64,000 bases of DNA from Alsobacter metallidurans (GTDB lineage: Bacteria > Pseudomonadota > Alphaproteobacteria > Rhizobiales > Beijerinckiaceae), in NCBI RefSeq assembly GCF_014636935.1, contig NZ_BMES01000002.1, positions 1,733,148 through 1,797,147 on the forward strand, written 5' to 3'. Position 1 is the stretch's first letter. Every line of letters begins with the position of its first letter. This document shows positions 1-7,806 of this stretch, one piece after another. Below the pieces are notes generated by a model. That model was not told where the DNA came from. It ran no database searches and worked only from the letters and a program-made list of their open reading frames with translations. Both the position numbers and the translations under genes were made by a program.

Positions 1-1
1 C

Positions 2-85
2 CGCCCCGAAGTCAACGACCGCCGCCGCTTTGACGCGCTGGCCTACGCGTTTGCGCACTGGGCCCGGCGGAAGGTGGGCGGGTAA
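2..85 (+). CDS. C-terminal fragment of an unidentified protein
   Basis: An open frame enters from the left edge and ends at a TAA at 83-85, giving 27 residues that finish in AFAHWARRKVGG. The start lies outside the window. The codons are GC-rich at third positions like the rest of the window, which supports coding, but the piece is too short to assign a family. It is followed directly by an intergenic repeat. Confidence 0.35.
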   Translation, partial: RPEVNDRRRFDALAYAFAHWARRKVGG

Positions 86-100
86 CGGCAGCGCCGCAGC

Positions 101-149
101 CCCACCCTCCCCTTGAGGGGGAGGGTCGCCGCGCAGCGGCGGGGTGGGG
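101..149. repeat. Intergenic palindromic repeat, family A (copy 1)
   Basis: The core CCCACCCTCCCCTTGAGGGG is followed by a GC-rich stem and closes with GGGGTGGGG. The ends are complementary, so the element folds on itself. Close copies occur at 235-288 (opposite orientation) and 38253-38305. This is a dispersed non-coding repeat of the type common between genes in Rhizobiales. Confidence 0.7.
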
Positions 150-234
150 TGCTGCAGGGCGTGACGCTCATCTATGCGGCGTGGGTCCACGCCAGCGTGC
201 GTCTTTGGTCAGCCTCAACCCTGCCCCGCCGGCA

Positions 235-288
235 TCCCACCCCGACGGCCTTCGGCCGTCTGCCCTCCCCCTTAAGGGGAGGGTGGGC
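235..288. repeat. Intergenic palindromic repeat, family A (copy 2, inverted)
   Basis: This is the reverse complement of the family A core (CCCACCCC, then a GGCCTTCGGCC hairpin, then CCCTCCCCCTTAAGGGG). With copy 1 it forms an inverted pair about 85 bp apart in the 271-bp gap between the left-edge fragment and the kinase gene. I see nothing else in that gap. Confidence 0.7.
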
Positions 289-356
289 ATCGAGGCTTCG
301 AAACTGCGAGCGGCCACACGACTGCGCAGAAGCCATCCTCCCCTCGCTTAATTCAC

Positions 357-2825
357 CTAATTCGGCGAGACAATCTGCAGCCAGCTTTGCAGAAAGCGTG
401 AGCGTCGTTGCTGGTCCAGAAACGCCAGCAGCCAAGGGCCGATGGTGATCGGCTGGAGCGGGCCCCTCGCCTGCTGGGCGATGGCGGCCGCCGTGCCGGG
501 GCCCTCGCCCAGAATCGCGCCGAGCCCGGCCGCTCCCGCCACAACGGACTGGCCGCGCGGCGAGAGCGTGTGGTCCACGAAGGCCCGGGCAAGGTCGGGA
601 TGGGGCGCGCTGCGCGGGATCAGCATCACGCGGCTCAGCACCAGCGTGTAGTCGCTCGGCGTCACGACGCCGATGCGGGCGCCAGCGGCCCGGCGCGCCA
701 GCGCGTAGGAGCCGAGAGCGTTGTACGCCATCGCGAGTTCGCCGCGTTCGACCTTGTCGATCATCTCGCTTGTGCAGCACACGAGCTGCGCGCCCGCGCC
801 GCCCAGCGCGCTGGCGACGCGCCAGAACAGGGAAGACACCTGCGCGTCTTGCGCCGCAAGCAGGTGACCGACGCCGCTCTTGACGATGTCGTAGGTCGCG
901 ACCTTGCCGCGAAAGCGCTCGGGATTGCGGTCCAGCAACTGCACCCAGGCCGAGCGCGAGCGCGGCGCCTCGGGCACCAAGTCGGGATTGTAGACGATCA
1001 CGGCCGGCTCGAATGTGAAGCCGAACACCTCGTTGCGCCACCGCGCCCAAGCGGGCAGCGCGCGCGTGAAAACGGAATCGTGCGCCAGCGCCAATCCGTC
1101 ATTGGCGAGCTTCACCTGGAGGTCAATGGCTGAGCTCACCAGCAGATCCGGCTTGGGCTGCAGCGCCCCGGCCAGGAAGCGCTCCTGCAATTCTCCGGTG
1201 TCGAGCTCCAGGTAGACGACGCCTTGCCCCGCATGAGCGGCGCGGTAATCCTCGATCAGGGGCGCGAACTGCGCCGCGTCCGTGGTGCCGGCGATCACAA
1301 GCGGCCGGCCGCCGCCATCCCCGAAGGCGTGGACGCGAACGTCGGCGGCGCGGGCTGACGCGAGCGGGGCCAGCATGGCGCCGATCGCCAGCAGCGCCGC
1401 GACGCCGCCCATCAGAGCCGATCGCGCCGGCGCGGCCTCGGCCTCCAGCGTCACCGAGGCGTGGAGCCCGCCGCCGGGTCGGTCGGCCAGCGTCAGCGCC
1501 CCGCCATGACCGCGCGCCACCTGGTCCACGATGGACAGGCCGAGCCCCGAGCCCGTGCCCTCGCGGGCGCGGCGGCCGCGCCTGAAGCGCTGCAGCACCA
1601 GCGCCTTTTCGTCGTCCGGGATGCCGGGCCCCCGATCCAGCACCGCGATAATGACGCGCCCGGGCCCGGGCTGGCTCACGGTCACCTCGATGAGACCTTC
1701 GGGCGCATGCAGCAGCGCGTTCTCGACGAGGTTCTTCAGCATTTCGCGCAGGGCGATGCGGTCGCCCGAGATCACCGCGCCGGCGGCGGCCGGATCGAGA
1801 CTGGTGCGGATGCGCCCGGCTGCGTCCGGATCGAGGCTCTTCAGCGCGTCCTCGACGATGCCGGCCACCGGCGCGGGGGCGACGTCGCGGCTCTCCAGCC
1901 GATGGATGAGCGTGGCGTCCATCAGCACCTGGCCGACGAGTTGGCTGGCCTGCACGGCGTTGGCATGGATGCGCGCCAGCCTGTCGCGCAGCCGCGCCGG
2001 GTCGGTTTCCTCCAGGGCGATCTCGGATTGCGCCCGCAGGGAGGCGAGCGGCGTGCGCACCTGGTGGGCGGCGTCGGCCAGAAGCGAGCTCAGCCGGCCG
2101 AACACGCTGGCGAGCCGCGCCATGAAGTCGTTCAGCGCCGTCACGAGCTCGTCGACCTCGTGCGGCACGGGGGCGGCGAGCGGCGCTAGATCGTTGGGCG
2201 CGCGGCCGCGCAGCTCGCGCTCGATCGCCCGCAAGGGCCGCAGCGCCCGCTTCACGCCGAAATGCACCAGCAGCAGCGCAAAGCCGGCCAGCGCCAGCAG
2301 CGGCCACACGGCGCGCTGGATCAGCTCGGAGGCGAGCAGCGCCCGCGCGTCGCGCGTCTCGCCGACCCGCACGGTGACCCACCCTGCGCGATCGCCGAGC
2401 GACACCAGGCGGCCCACCGTGACGACGCGGATCTCGTCGCCCCGAAAAGCGAGGTTCTGGAACACCGGGTCGGCCGAGCGGGCCGCCGGCAAGCCTTCGC
2501 CGAGGTCGGCGTAGCCCGTCACCGGGCGGCCTTCCGGGTCCAGCACCTCGTAGAAGATGCGGTCCTCGGCCGCGAAGCCCAGCATGGCCAGCGCCGCGAA
2601 CGGCACCTCGACGGCGACCTTGCCCTCCTCGGCCTGCACCGCGCCCGCGATGGAAAGCGCCGAGGCGGCGAGCAGCCGGTCGAACGCCGCGTCCGCGGCC
2701 TGGCGCGAATACACGGCGCTAATCGCCACCAACGCGACGGTTGCGACCGCAAGCGCCGCCGTGGCGGCGGCCAGCAGCCGCCGGCCGATCGAGAAGCCGC
2801 TACGCCTCGTGGGGACGAGCCGCAT
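357..2825 (-). CDS. Sensor histidine kinase fused to a C-terminal periplasmic solute-binding domain
   Basis: The protein has 822 residues. The N-terminus looks like a TctE-type sensor: membrane helix about 16-37, a periplasmic 2CSK_N-like region, and a second helix about 169-190. Then comes HisKA with the phospho-acceptor His254 (DAAHQVRTP), an N-box around 363-369, G1 DRGPG at 397-401 and G2 GTGSGLGLSIV at 423-433. A third hydrophobic segment at about 468-492, ending ASARAA like a signal-peptide cleavage site, leads into some 330 residues that resemble an ABC-type iron/carboxylate-binding protein. The predicted topology puts that domain back in the periplasm. The gene overlaps the response regulator by 26 bp, so the two are cotranslated. 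An internal ATG at 1412 could in principle start a separate binding protein, but it has no clear Shine-Dalgarno. The ligand is unknown; tricarboxylate-like compounds are a guess from the TctE resemblance. Confidence 0.9.
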   Translation of the reverse strand: MRLVPTRRSGFSIGRRLLAAATAALAVATVALVAISAVYSRQAADAAFDRLLAASALSIAGAVQAEEGKVAVEVPFAALAMLGFAAEDRIFYEVLDPEGRPVTGYADLGEGLPAARSADPVFQNLAFRGDEIRVVTVGRLVSLGDRAGWVTVRVGETRDARALLASELIQRAVWPLLALAGFALLLVHFGVKRALRPLRAIERELRGRAPNDLAPLAAPVPHEVDELVTALNDFMARLASVFGRLSSLLADAAHQVRTPLASLRAQSEIALEETDPARLRDRLARIHANAVQASQLVGQVLMDATLIHRLESRDVAPAPVAGIVEDALKSLDPDAAGRIRTSLDPAAAGAVISGDRIALREMLKNLVENALLHAPEGLIEVTVSQPGPGRVIIAVLDRGPGIPDDEKALVLQRFRRGRRAREGTGSGLGLSIVDQVARGHGGALTLADRPGGGLHASVTLEAEAAPARSALMGGVAALLAIGAMLAPLASARAADVRVHAFGDGGGRPLVIAGTTDAAQFAPLIEDYRAAHAGQGVVYLELDTGELQERFLAGALQPKPDLLVSSAIDLQVKLANDGLALAHDSVFTRALPAWARWRNEVFGFTFEPAVIVYNPDLVPEAPRSRSAWVQLLDRNPERFRGKVATYDIVKSGVGHLLAAQDAQVSSLFWRVASALGGAGAQLVCCTSEMIDKVERGELAMAYNALGSYALARRAAGARIGVVTPSDYTLVLSRVMLIPRSAPHPDLARAFVDHTLSPRGQSVVAGAAGLGAILGEGPGTAAAIAQQARGPLQPITIGPWLLAFLDQQRRSRFLQSWLQIVSPN

Positions 2826-3471
2826 AGCCGGCGCCTCTCACGGTGACGATGCTGAGGGGCGCGCCGTGCAACTTGCGGCGCAGGCGAGAGACGTAAAGTT
2901 CCAGCGCGTTCTCGGAGACCTCGTCCTCCAGGCTGAAGAGCTGGTCCATGAGCCGCTGCTTGGGGATCACTTGCCCAAGACGGCTGGTGAGGATTTCAAG
3001 CAGCCGGAACTCGCGCCGGCTGAGCTCCAGCGGCCGCGCGCCGAGCTGCGCCGTGCCGGCCGCATGATCGAGCACGAGGTCGCCGATCCGCACCGCGCTG
3101 GCCGCCGCGCCGGACGGGCGCCGCAGCAGGGCGCGCAGCCGGGCCTCCAGCTCGCGCAGATCAAAGGGCTTCACCAGGTAGTCGTCCGCGCCGAGGTCCA
3201 GGATGCCGATCTTGTCATCGATCTCGGAGCGCGCCGTCATCACCAGCACGGGTGTGGCGATGCGCGCGGCGCGCAGCGCGGCCAGCACCGCGAAGCCGTC
3301 GCGGCCCGGCAGGTTGATGTCGAGCAGAATGGCGTCGAAGCTCTCGCCCAGCCCAAGCTCCGCGGCCGCATCGCCGTCGCGCGCCCACTCCACCGCATGG
3401 CCCGAAAGCCGCAGCTTGGACGCGACGGCGTCGCCCAGATCCTCCGAATCCTCGACCAGCAGAATACGCAC
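2800..3471 (-). CDS. OmpR/TctD-family response regulator
   Basis: The product has 223 residues from a GTG start. The frame stays open further upstream, but the protein similarity begins at VRILLVEDSE, so that start was chosen. It has an N-terminal receiver domain with acidic pocket E7/D8, phospho-acceptor Asp51 (ILLDINLPG) and Lys101 (YLVKPFDL), and a C-terminal winged-helix domain with the typical ELSRREFRLLE and ELYVSRLRRKL segments. It lies first in the operon and overlaps the histidine kinase gene, which is its likely partner. It resembles TctD. The target genes cannot be told from the sequence; the nearest downstream genes are not obvious transporters. Confidence 0.92.
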   Translation of the reverse strand: MRILLVEDSEDLGDAVASKLRLSGHAVEWARDGDAAAELGLGESFDAILLDINLPGRDGFAVLAALRAARIATPVLVMTARSEIDDKIGILDLGADDYLVKPFDLRELEARLRALLRRPSGAAASAVRIGDLVLDHAAGTAQLGARPLELSRREFRLLEILTSRLGQVIPKQRLMDQLFSLEDEVSENALELYVSRLRRKLHGAPLSIVTVRGAGYAARPHEA

Positions 3472-3542
3472 GCGCGACGGCTCCCCTCCCGCACGGGGAT
3501 TGTTAGCACCCCGTTGCGGCGAGGCGAAGCAGCCGCCGGACG

Positions 3543-4730
3543 CTACTGGAAGGCTTTCTGCGCGAAGTCGCGCAGGCTGGCCCGCCAGACCCACCAGTCG
3601 TGGTTGCCGGGCCGCGGCTGTGTGGTGAAGTCGATGCTGTTGGTCTTCAGCATGGACCAGATCGCCTTGCTGTCCTCGAAGCCGGCGTCCTCCGTGCCAA
3701 CCGACCAGTACAGCGTCTTGGCCCCCGCCACGGACTCGCGCAGCGCCCTCCACTGGTCGGCCGTCATGCTCTCCAGCTCCTTGCGGAACAGCGACACGCG
3801 CGTCCGCGAATAGCTGAACACCCCCACATTGCCGAAGCCGCCCGGGAGCGCCCGCACGATGTCGACGATCTGGCCGGCCCCGCGCGACAACCCCGCGATG
3901 GCGCGATCCTTGGGCTCCTTCGACACCGCGTAGTTGGCCTCCACGAACGGCATGACGCCCCCGATCACCTCGGCGGTGGTCAGCTCGGGCAGCGCGCCGG
4001 ACGGAACCTTGAAGTCGTCCAGGTAGCCGTCAGGCATCACGATGATCATCCGCTTGGCTTTGCCCTCGGCGATCAGCTTGTCGAGGATGAAGCCCGCGCG
4101 GCCGAGCTTGGGCCATTGGTCTTCCGACTGGGTCCCGCCATGCAGGAGATACAGCGTCGGCAGGGTCTCGGCCGCCGGGTTGTAGCGGGGCGGCGTGTAG
4201 ACGCGCATACGCCGCTCGAACGCGACGCCAGGCGCCCGGTAGAACACCTCGCCGATCACCCCATGCGGGATGTCCTTGTCGTTGCGGGCGAACTCCTCCC
4301 CGCCCCCGATCTCGACCATGTTCTCGTAGCGATTGCGACCGCCCACCACCGAGAGGTTGTTGGGGTCGAGCATGCCGAGGCCGTCGACCTCCACGGCGTA
4401 GCTCTCGTAGCCTTGCTTGAGCTTGGGGGACGTGTAGGTCCAGACCCCGTCCTCGCTCTTTTTTGCCGGTCCGGGCTTTGCCTCCAGCCCGCTGACCACG
4501 ACCTTCTTGGCTTCAGGGGCCCAGATCTTCACCGTTACCTGCCCGTCGGGGCTCACCGTGGGGGACACCACCTCCGGCTTGGGATTGGCGCGCTTGGCCC
4601 GGCAGGTGCTGTCGCAATAGTCGGCTGGAACGCCGCCAACGGGCGGAACGGCCTGCTGCGCGAAGGCGAGTGGACTGGCCCACAAGAACGCCAGCGCGGC
4701 CGGCGCGAGACGGATTCCGCGTGTGCTCAC
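3543..4730 (-). CDS. Secreted alpha/beta-hydrolase esterase (enterochelin esterase/XynZ-like)
   Basis: The product has 395 residues from a GTG preceded by a good AGGAGAG at 6-nt spacing; the upstream in-frame extension has no such site. A signal peptide (about 1-25, ending AFAQ) is followed by a CBM48/early-set-like beta domain (about 55-125) and an esterase domain of the Fes/D fold (about 150-395). Nucleophile Ser282 lies in GLSRGAGQ, the catalytic His377 in GNHDWW, and an oxyanion-type LYLLHGGTQ strand precedes them. This architecture is seen in feruloyl and acetyl-xylan esterases and in enterochelin esterases; the substrate is not determined. It is probably periplasmic or exported. It lies upstream of the two-component pair in the same direction. 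Confidence 0.85.
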   Translation of the reverse strand: MSTRGIRLAPAALAFLWASPLAFAQQAVPPVGGVPADYCDSTCRAKRANPKPEVVSPTVSPDGQVTVKIWAPEAKKVVVSGLEAKPGPAKKSEDGVWTYTSPKLKQGYESYAVEVDGLGMLDPNNLSVVGGRNRYENMVEIGGGEEFARNDKDIPHGVIGEVFYRAPGVAFERRMRVYTPPRYNPAAETLPTLYLLHGGTQSEDQWPKLGRAGFILDKLIAEGKAKRMIIVMPDGYLDDFKVPSGALPELTTAEVIGGVMPFVEANYAVSKEPKDRAIAGLSRGAGQIVDIVRALPGGFGNVGVFSYSRTRVSLFRKELESMTADQWRALRESVAGAKTLYWSVGTEDAGFEDSKAIWSMLKTNSIDFTTQPRPGNHDWWVWRASLRDFAQKAFQ

Positions 4731-4893
4731 TTCGACTCTCCTCTGGTTCCGCTCCCGGGAGGCGCAGTGCTCGTTATGATTGAACGCGATCGGAGGTTGC
4801 GCCGCCTCCAACCAGAAGGCTGGGCCCGCCAATCCGGATTGGCAACAATCGACACCCTTGGCGACCGGCAATGTAGCTCGCCGGGGCTCGCCC

Positions 4894-6507
4894 CTACCCT
4901 CCCGTGCGGGCCAGGTTGGCGGCCGGAAGCGGTACGACGCCGAGTTCAGGATAGCGCGCCATCAACTCGCGGGTGACGCCGTTGGTCCAGCCGAAGCCGT
5001 CCTGGTTGGGGTACTCGCCGCCGCCGGCCGCGAGGTCCTCGCTGACGACGTCGTATTTCTCCATCAGCTTGCCGGTGGCCGCATAGACATGGCCGACCTT
5101 GGCGATCCAGCGCCGCGCGATCTCGTTCGCCAGGGCGTACTCGTCATACTGCGTCAGACCCGCTACCGCGATCCACTGCAGGGGCGCCCAGCCATTCGGT
5201 TCGTCCCACTGCTCGCCGGAGCGAACGCGGGTCGTCACCAAACCGCCGGGGGCCAGCAGCTCGCGCCGCACCGCCGCCGCGACCGCCCGGGCCCGCCCGC
5301 CCGTCGTGAAGCCCAGAAACAGCGGAAACAGGGTCGCGGCGCTGAGCACGCCGGTGTGGCGGCCTTCCTCCCAGAGCAGGTCGCCAAACGCGCCCTGCCG
5401 AGGGTCCCAGAAATGCGCGTGGATGGCGTCGCGGCGGCGCCGGGCGGCGTCCTTCACGGCGTCGGCGGCCTGCGTCTCGCCGGCCCATCCGTAGGCTTCG
5501 CCCAGCGTGGTTTCGAGCTGCAGCAGGAGGCAGTTCAGGTCGATGGGGGCGATGCTGGTGGTGCGGATCGTCTCCAGGCCGCCGCCCGGCTTCAGCCAGC
5601 GGCTGGAGAAGTCCCAGCCGCTCTCGGCCGCGGCGCGCAGGTCGCGCCAGACCTGCGTGGGCTCGCGGCCGGGCGCGGCCTCTGCGGTCTCCATGTCCTC
5701 GCGCCAGCTCTCGTCGCGCGGCGTGGCGCGGTCGTCCCAGTAGCGGTTCAGGATCGCGCCGTCGGCGAGACGCACGGCGCGCCGGTGCGCATGCCCGGGC
5801 GCGAGATCCTCGGCCCCCGCCATCCAGAATGCGTATTCGGCCTCCAGCGCCGGCAGATAGGCGCGATAGGTTTCGGCGTGATCGCGCAGGCCCGCGATCA
5901 GCGCCACCATCAGGGCGAAGAACGGCGGCTGCGAGCGGGTGAGATAGTAGCTGCGATTGCCGTTGGGCACGTGGCCGTAGGTCTCGATCAGGTGGGCGAA
6001 GTTCTCCACCATGGCGGCGGCGAGGTCCTCTCTGCCGCTGCGGACGAGGCCCAGCATCGTGAAATAGCTGTCCCAATAGTAGATCTCGCCGAAGCGGCCG
6101 CCCGGCACCACGTAGGGCTTGGCCAGCGCGAGCAGCGATGAGCCGGGCGCGGGCGCCTCGGCATGGCGCTCCAGCAGCGGCCAGAGCGCGTCGATATGGG
6201 CGGGCACGTCGCGGCCAGCCACGGTCATGAAGCCGGTCTCGGAGGCGGGCGGCAGCATGAAATGGGCCGCCACGAAGCCGGCGAGATCGAAGCCGGCGTC
6301 GCCGCGCTCGGCCTCCCAGGCGGCCAGGATGGCGGCCGGGTCCACGCGCGGCGTGCAATCCGCAAAGGTCTTGCTGTCGGGGAACAGGCGCGCTGACTGC
6401 ACCGCCTCAAACAAGGCGCGGAACAGGCGCGACGGCGGCAGCGCCTCCTCGCCCGGGAAACGAAGCGACGCCTGCGAGCGCCGGACGGAGAGAGCTTCAA
6501 ACGCCAT
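4894..6507 (-). CDS. treF: Cytoplasmic trehalase (GH37)
   Basis: The product has 537 residues and hydrolyses trehalose to two glucose. Both trehalase signatures are present: PGGRFGEIYYWDSY at about 135-148 and QWDEPNGWAP at about 433-442. The catalytic acid Asp299 is in SGWDFSSRW and the catalytic base Glu483 in LMEKYD, followed by the glycine-rich GGGEYPNQDGFGWTNG. No signal peptide is seen from the ATG at 6507, so the enzyme should be cytoplasmic; the open frame extends to 6660 but that part has no family similarity. In the GC-rich Hyphomicrobiales trehalase recycles the stress compatible solute trehalose. A candidate small RNA lies divergently upstream. Confidence 0.93.
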   Translation of the reverse strand: MAFEALSVRRSQASLRFPGEEALPPSRLFRALFEAVQSARLFPDSKTFADCTPRVDPAAILAAWEAERGDAGFDLAGFVAAHFMLPPASETGFMTVAGRDVPAHIDALWPLLERHAEAPAPGSSLLALAKPYVVPGGRFGEIYYWDSYFTMLGLVRSGREDLAAAMVENFAHLIETYGHVPNGNRSYYLTRSQPPFFALMVALIAGLRDHAETYRAYLPALEAEYAFWMAGAEDLAPGHAHRRAVRLADGAILNRYWDDRATPRDESWREDMETAEAAPGREPTQVWRDLRAAAESGWDFSSRWLKPGGGLETIRTTSIAPIDLNCLLLQLETTLGEAYGWAGETQAADAVKDAARRRRDAIHAHFWDPRQGAFGDLLWEEGRHTGVLSAATLFPLFLGFTTGGRARAVAAAVRRELLAPGGLVTTRVRSGEQWDEPNGWAPLQWIAVAGLTQYDEYALANEIARRWIAKVGHVYAATGKLMEKYDVVSEDLAAGGGEYPNQDGFGWTNGVTRELMARYPELGVVPLPAANLARTGG

Positions 6508-6816
6508 GTCGGACCGGGGGAGCCGAAAAGGAGGGAGGCTAATAAACGGGCGCCGACTCACGCCAGCGATCGTTTTGTGATCATCAGTCCGAGCAGTCTG
6601 CAGTTCTTCTTGGTAAGATTCCCTATCGGGCTCAACCGAAAGAGTATTTGTGCGCCGCACAACTGATCGAATTGCGGAGGGCGTGTCAGGAAAAGCACGA
6701 ACGTGAGCTACACTTTACATATCCAGAGAATCTGCGCCTAATTACAAGGCAAGCGAATCCAACCGGCCGGCCTGATCACCCGCGCCCGGTGAAGGACATG
6801 GAGCCGGACCGCGCGC

Positions 6817-6909
6817 CTATAAACGACAGGGCTCAACAACAACAATCGCCCTGCTGGACCGACTTTGGGGGTCTCGCCTGAACAATCGCCCGGCTCAGCC
6901 GGGCGTTTT
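6817..6909 (+). ncRNA. Candidate small RNA upstream of trehalase (range from possible -10 to terminator end)
   Basis: The 426-bp gap between the two leftward genes contains a rightward intrinsic terminator that serves no annotated gene. About 70 bp before it is CTATAA (6817-6822), a fair alphaproteobacterial -10, though no good -35 was found. The transcript would have a CAGGGC/GCCCTG stem (6827-6832 with 6848-6853) presenting an A/C-rich loop, then a short GACC/GGTC stem, then the terminator. A 27-codon ORF from the ATG at 6799 ends 5 nt before the terminator stem and is an alternative explanation. No RNA family was recognised. Confidence 0.35.
6887..6909 (+). terminator. Intrinsic terminator, rightward
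   Basis: A perfect 8-bp stem CGCCCGGC/GCCGGGCG with loop TCA is followed by TTTT. On the opposite strand the stem is not followed by a T-run, so it acts on rightward transcripts although both flanking genes run leftward. Confidence 0.7.
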
Positions 6910-6933
6910 GCTTTGGGGGTTGGCGGCCAAAGC

Positions 6934-7806
6934 TCAGCCCTCTTCCAGCGCGACCTCGAAGGTGATGCAGACCGGCGCCTCGCCGGGCACGAGTCGCCCC
7001 GTGTGGATCTCGCCCTGCGTATCCACCAGCACGATGTCGACCTCAGCCTCCAGCGCGCCCGAGGGGCCTCGCCGCACGACGCCGCGCTCCACGAAGATCT
7101 CGGTGGCGATGTCTCCGACCCGATGCCCACTGGTGTAGAGCGGCTGGATCAGGCTTCCGACGCTGCCACGCACGCGGGCGGCCGCAAAACCGTGCCGCTG
7201 CGCCAGCGCGACCAGCGCGCCGCAGAAGTCGATATTGGGTCGCATACGGGCGAGCGCCAGCCGCGGGCCGGAGCCGGGCGGGCCAGGGTCGGCCAGTTCA
7301 ACCGGCCCGAAGATCTTGAACACCGTCTCGGCGTCCTCGCGGGCGTCGATCCCATGCTCGGCGAGCCCCCACGCGGTGGCGGCGATCGGCTCGGCCACCA
7401 TGGCGTCGTGCGGCATCATGTGGCCGCCGGTGCGCCGGCCGTCGGCCTCCGCCCAGACGCCGTGCACGTGAACGAACGGCGCCCCATCGCGCGTGCCGAA
7501 GGTGACGTTCGCGCGTTCCAGCCGCGTGACGCCCGGGGGCGAGAACGGCGCGCTGTACCAGGCCGCGTGGACGCCGTCCGTGGAGAGCGCCGGCCGCACA
7601 TAGGTGAAGGGCGCCAGCGCGCCGCCGGCGAGCTCCAGCGTCCCGCCCCGGATGCCCGCCCCCGCCATCAGCCGGGCGATCGCCTCGTTGATCGAGAGCC
7701 CCGGCTCCAGCACGCCCGAAACCGAGATCCCACGCCCCGCGAGGCTGTCGATGCGCTGCGCCGGCGCGGGGCCGGGATGCGCCAGCGCCTTGATGACGCC
7801 GCTCAC
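6934..7806 (-). CDS. Tandem PPC (DUF296)-domain protein
   Basis: The product has 290 residues. Residues about 20-170 and 180-290 each look like a PPC/DUF296 domain, the trimer-forming fold known from plant AT-hook proteins and from stand-alone bacterial proteins. The first copy keeps the metal-site-like histidines (FVHVHG at 112-116 and GGHMMP at 127-132); the second copy has lost them. Its start overlaps the stop of the acyl-CoA ligase gene by 4 bp, so the two are translationally coupled. No AT-hook is seen, so a DNA-binding role is not supported; a role linked to the ligase is inferred only from position. Confidence 0.7.
   Translation of the reverse strand: MSGVIKALAHPGPAPAQRIDSLAGRGISVSGVLEPGLSINEAIARLMAGAGIRGGTLELAGGALAPFTYVRPALSTDGVHAAWYSAPFSPPGVTRLERANVTFGTRDGAPFVHVHGVWAEADGRRTGGHMMPHDAMVAEPIAATAWGLAEHGIDAREDAETVFKIFGPVELADPGPPGSGPRLALARMRPNIDFCGALVALAQRHGFAAARVRGSVGSLIQPLYTSGHRVGDIATEIFVERGVVRRGPSGALEAEVDIVLVDTQGEIHTGRLVPGEAPVCITFEVALEEG

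Noticed and set aside
1380-1412. A separate solute-binding-protein gene starting at the ATG at 1412 inside the kinase gene
   Set aside because: The frame is continuous and no Shine-Dalgarno is visible before that ATG; kept as an alternative in the feature text only.
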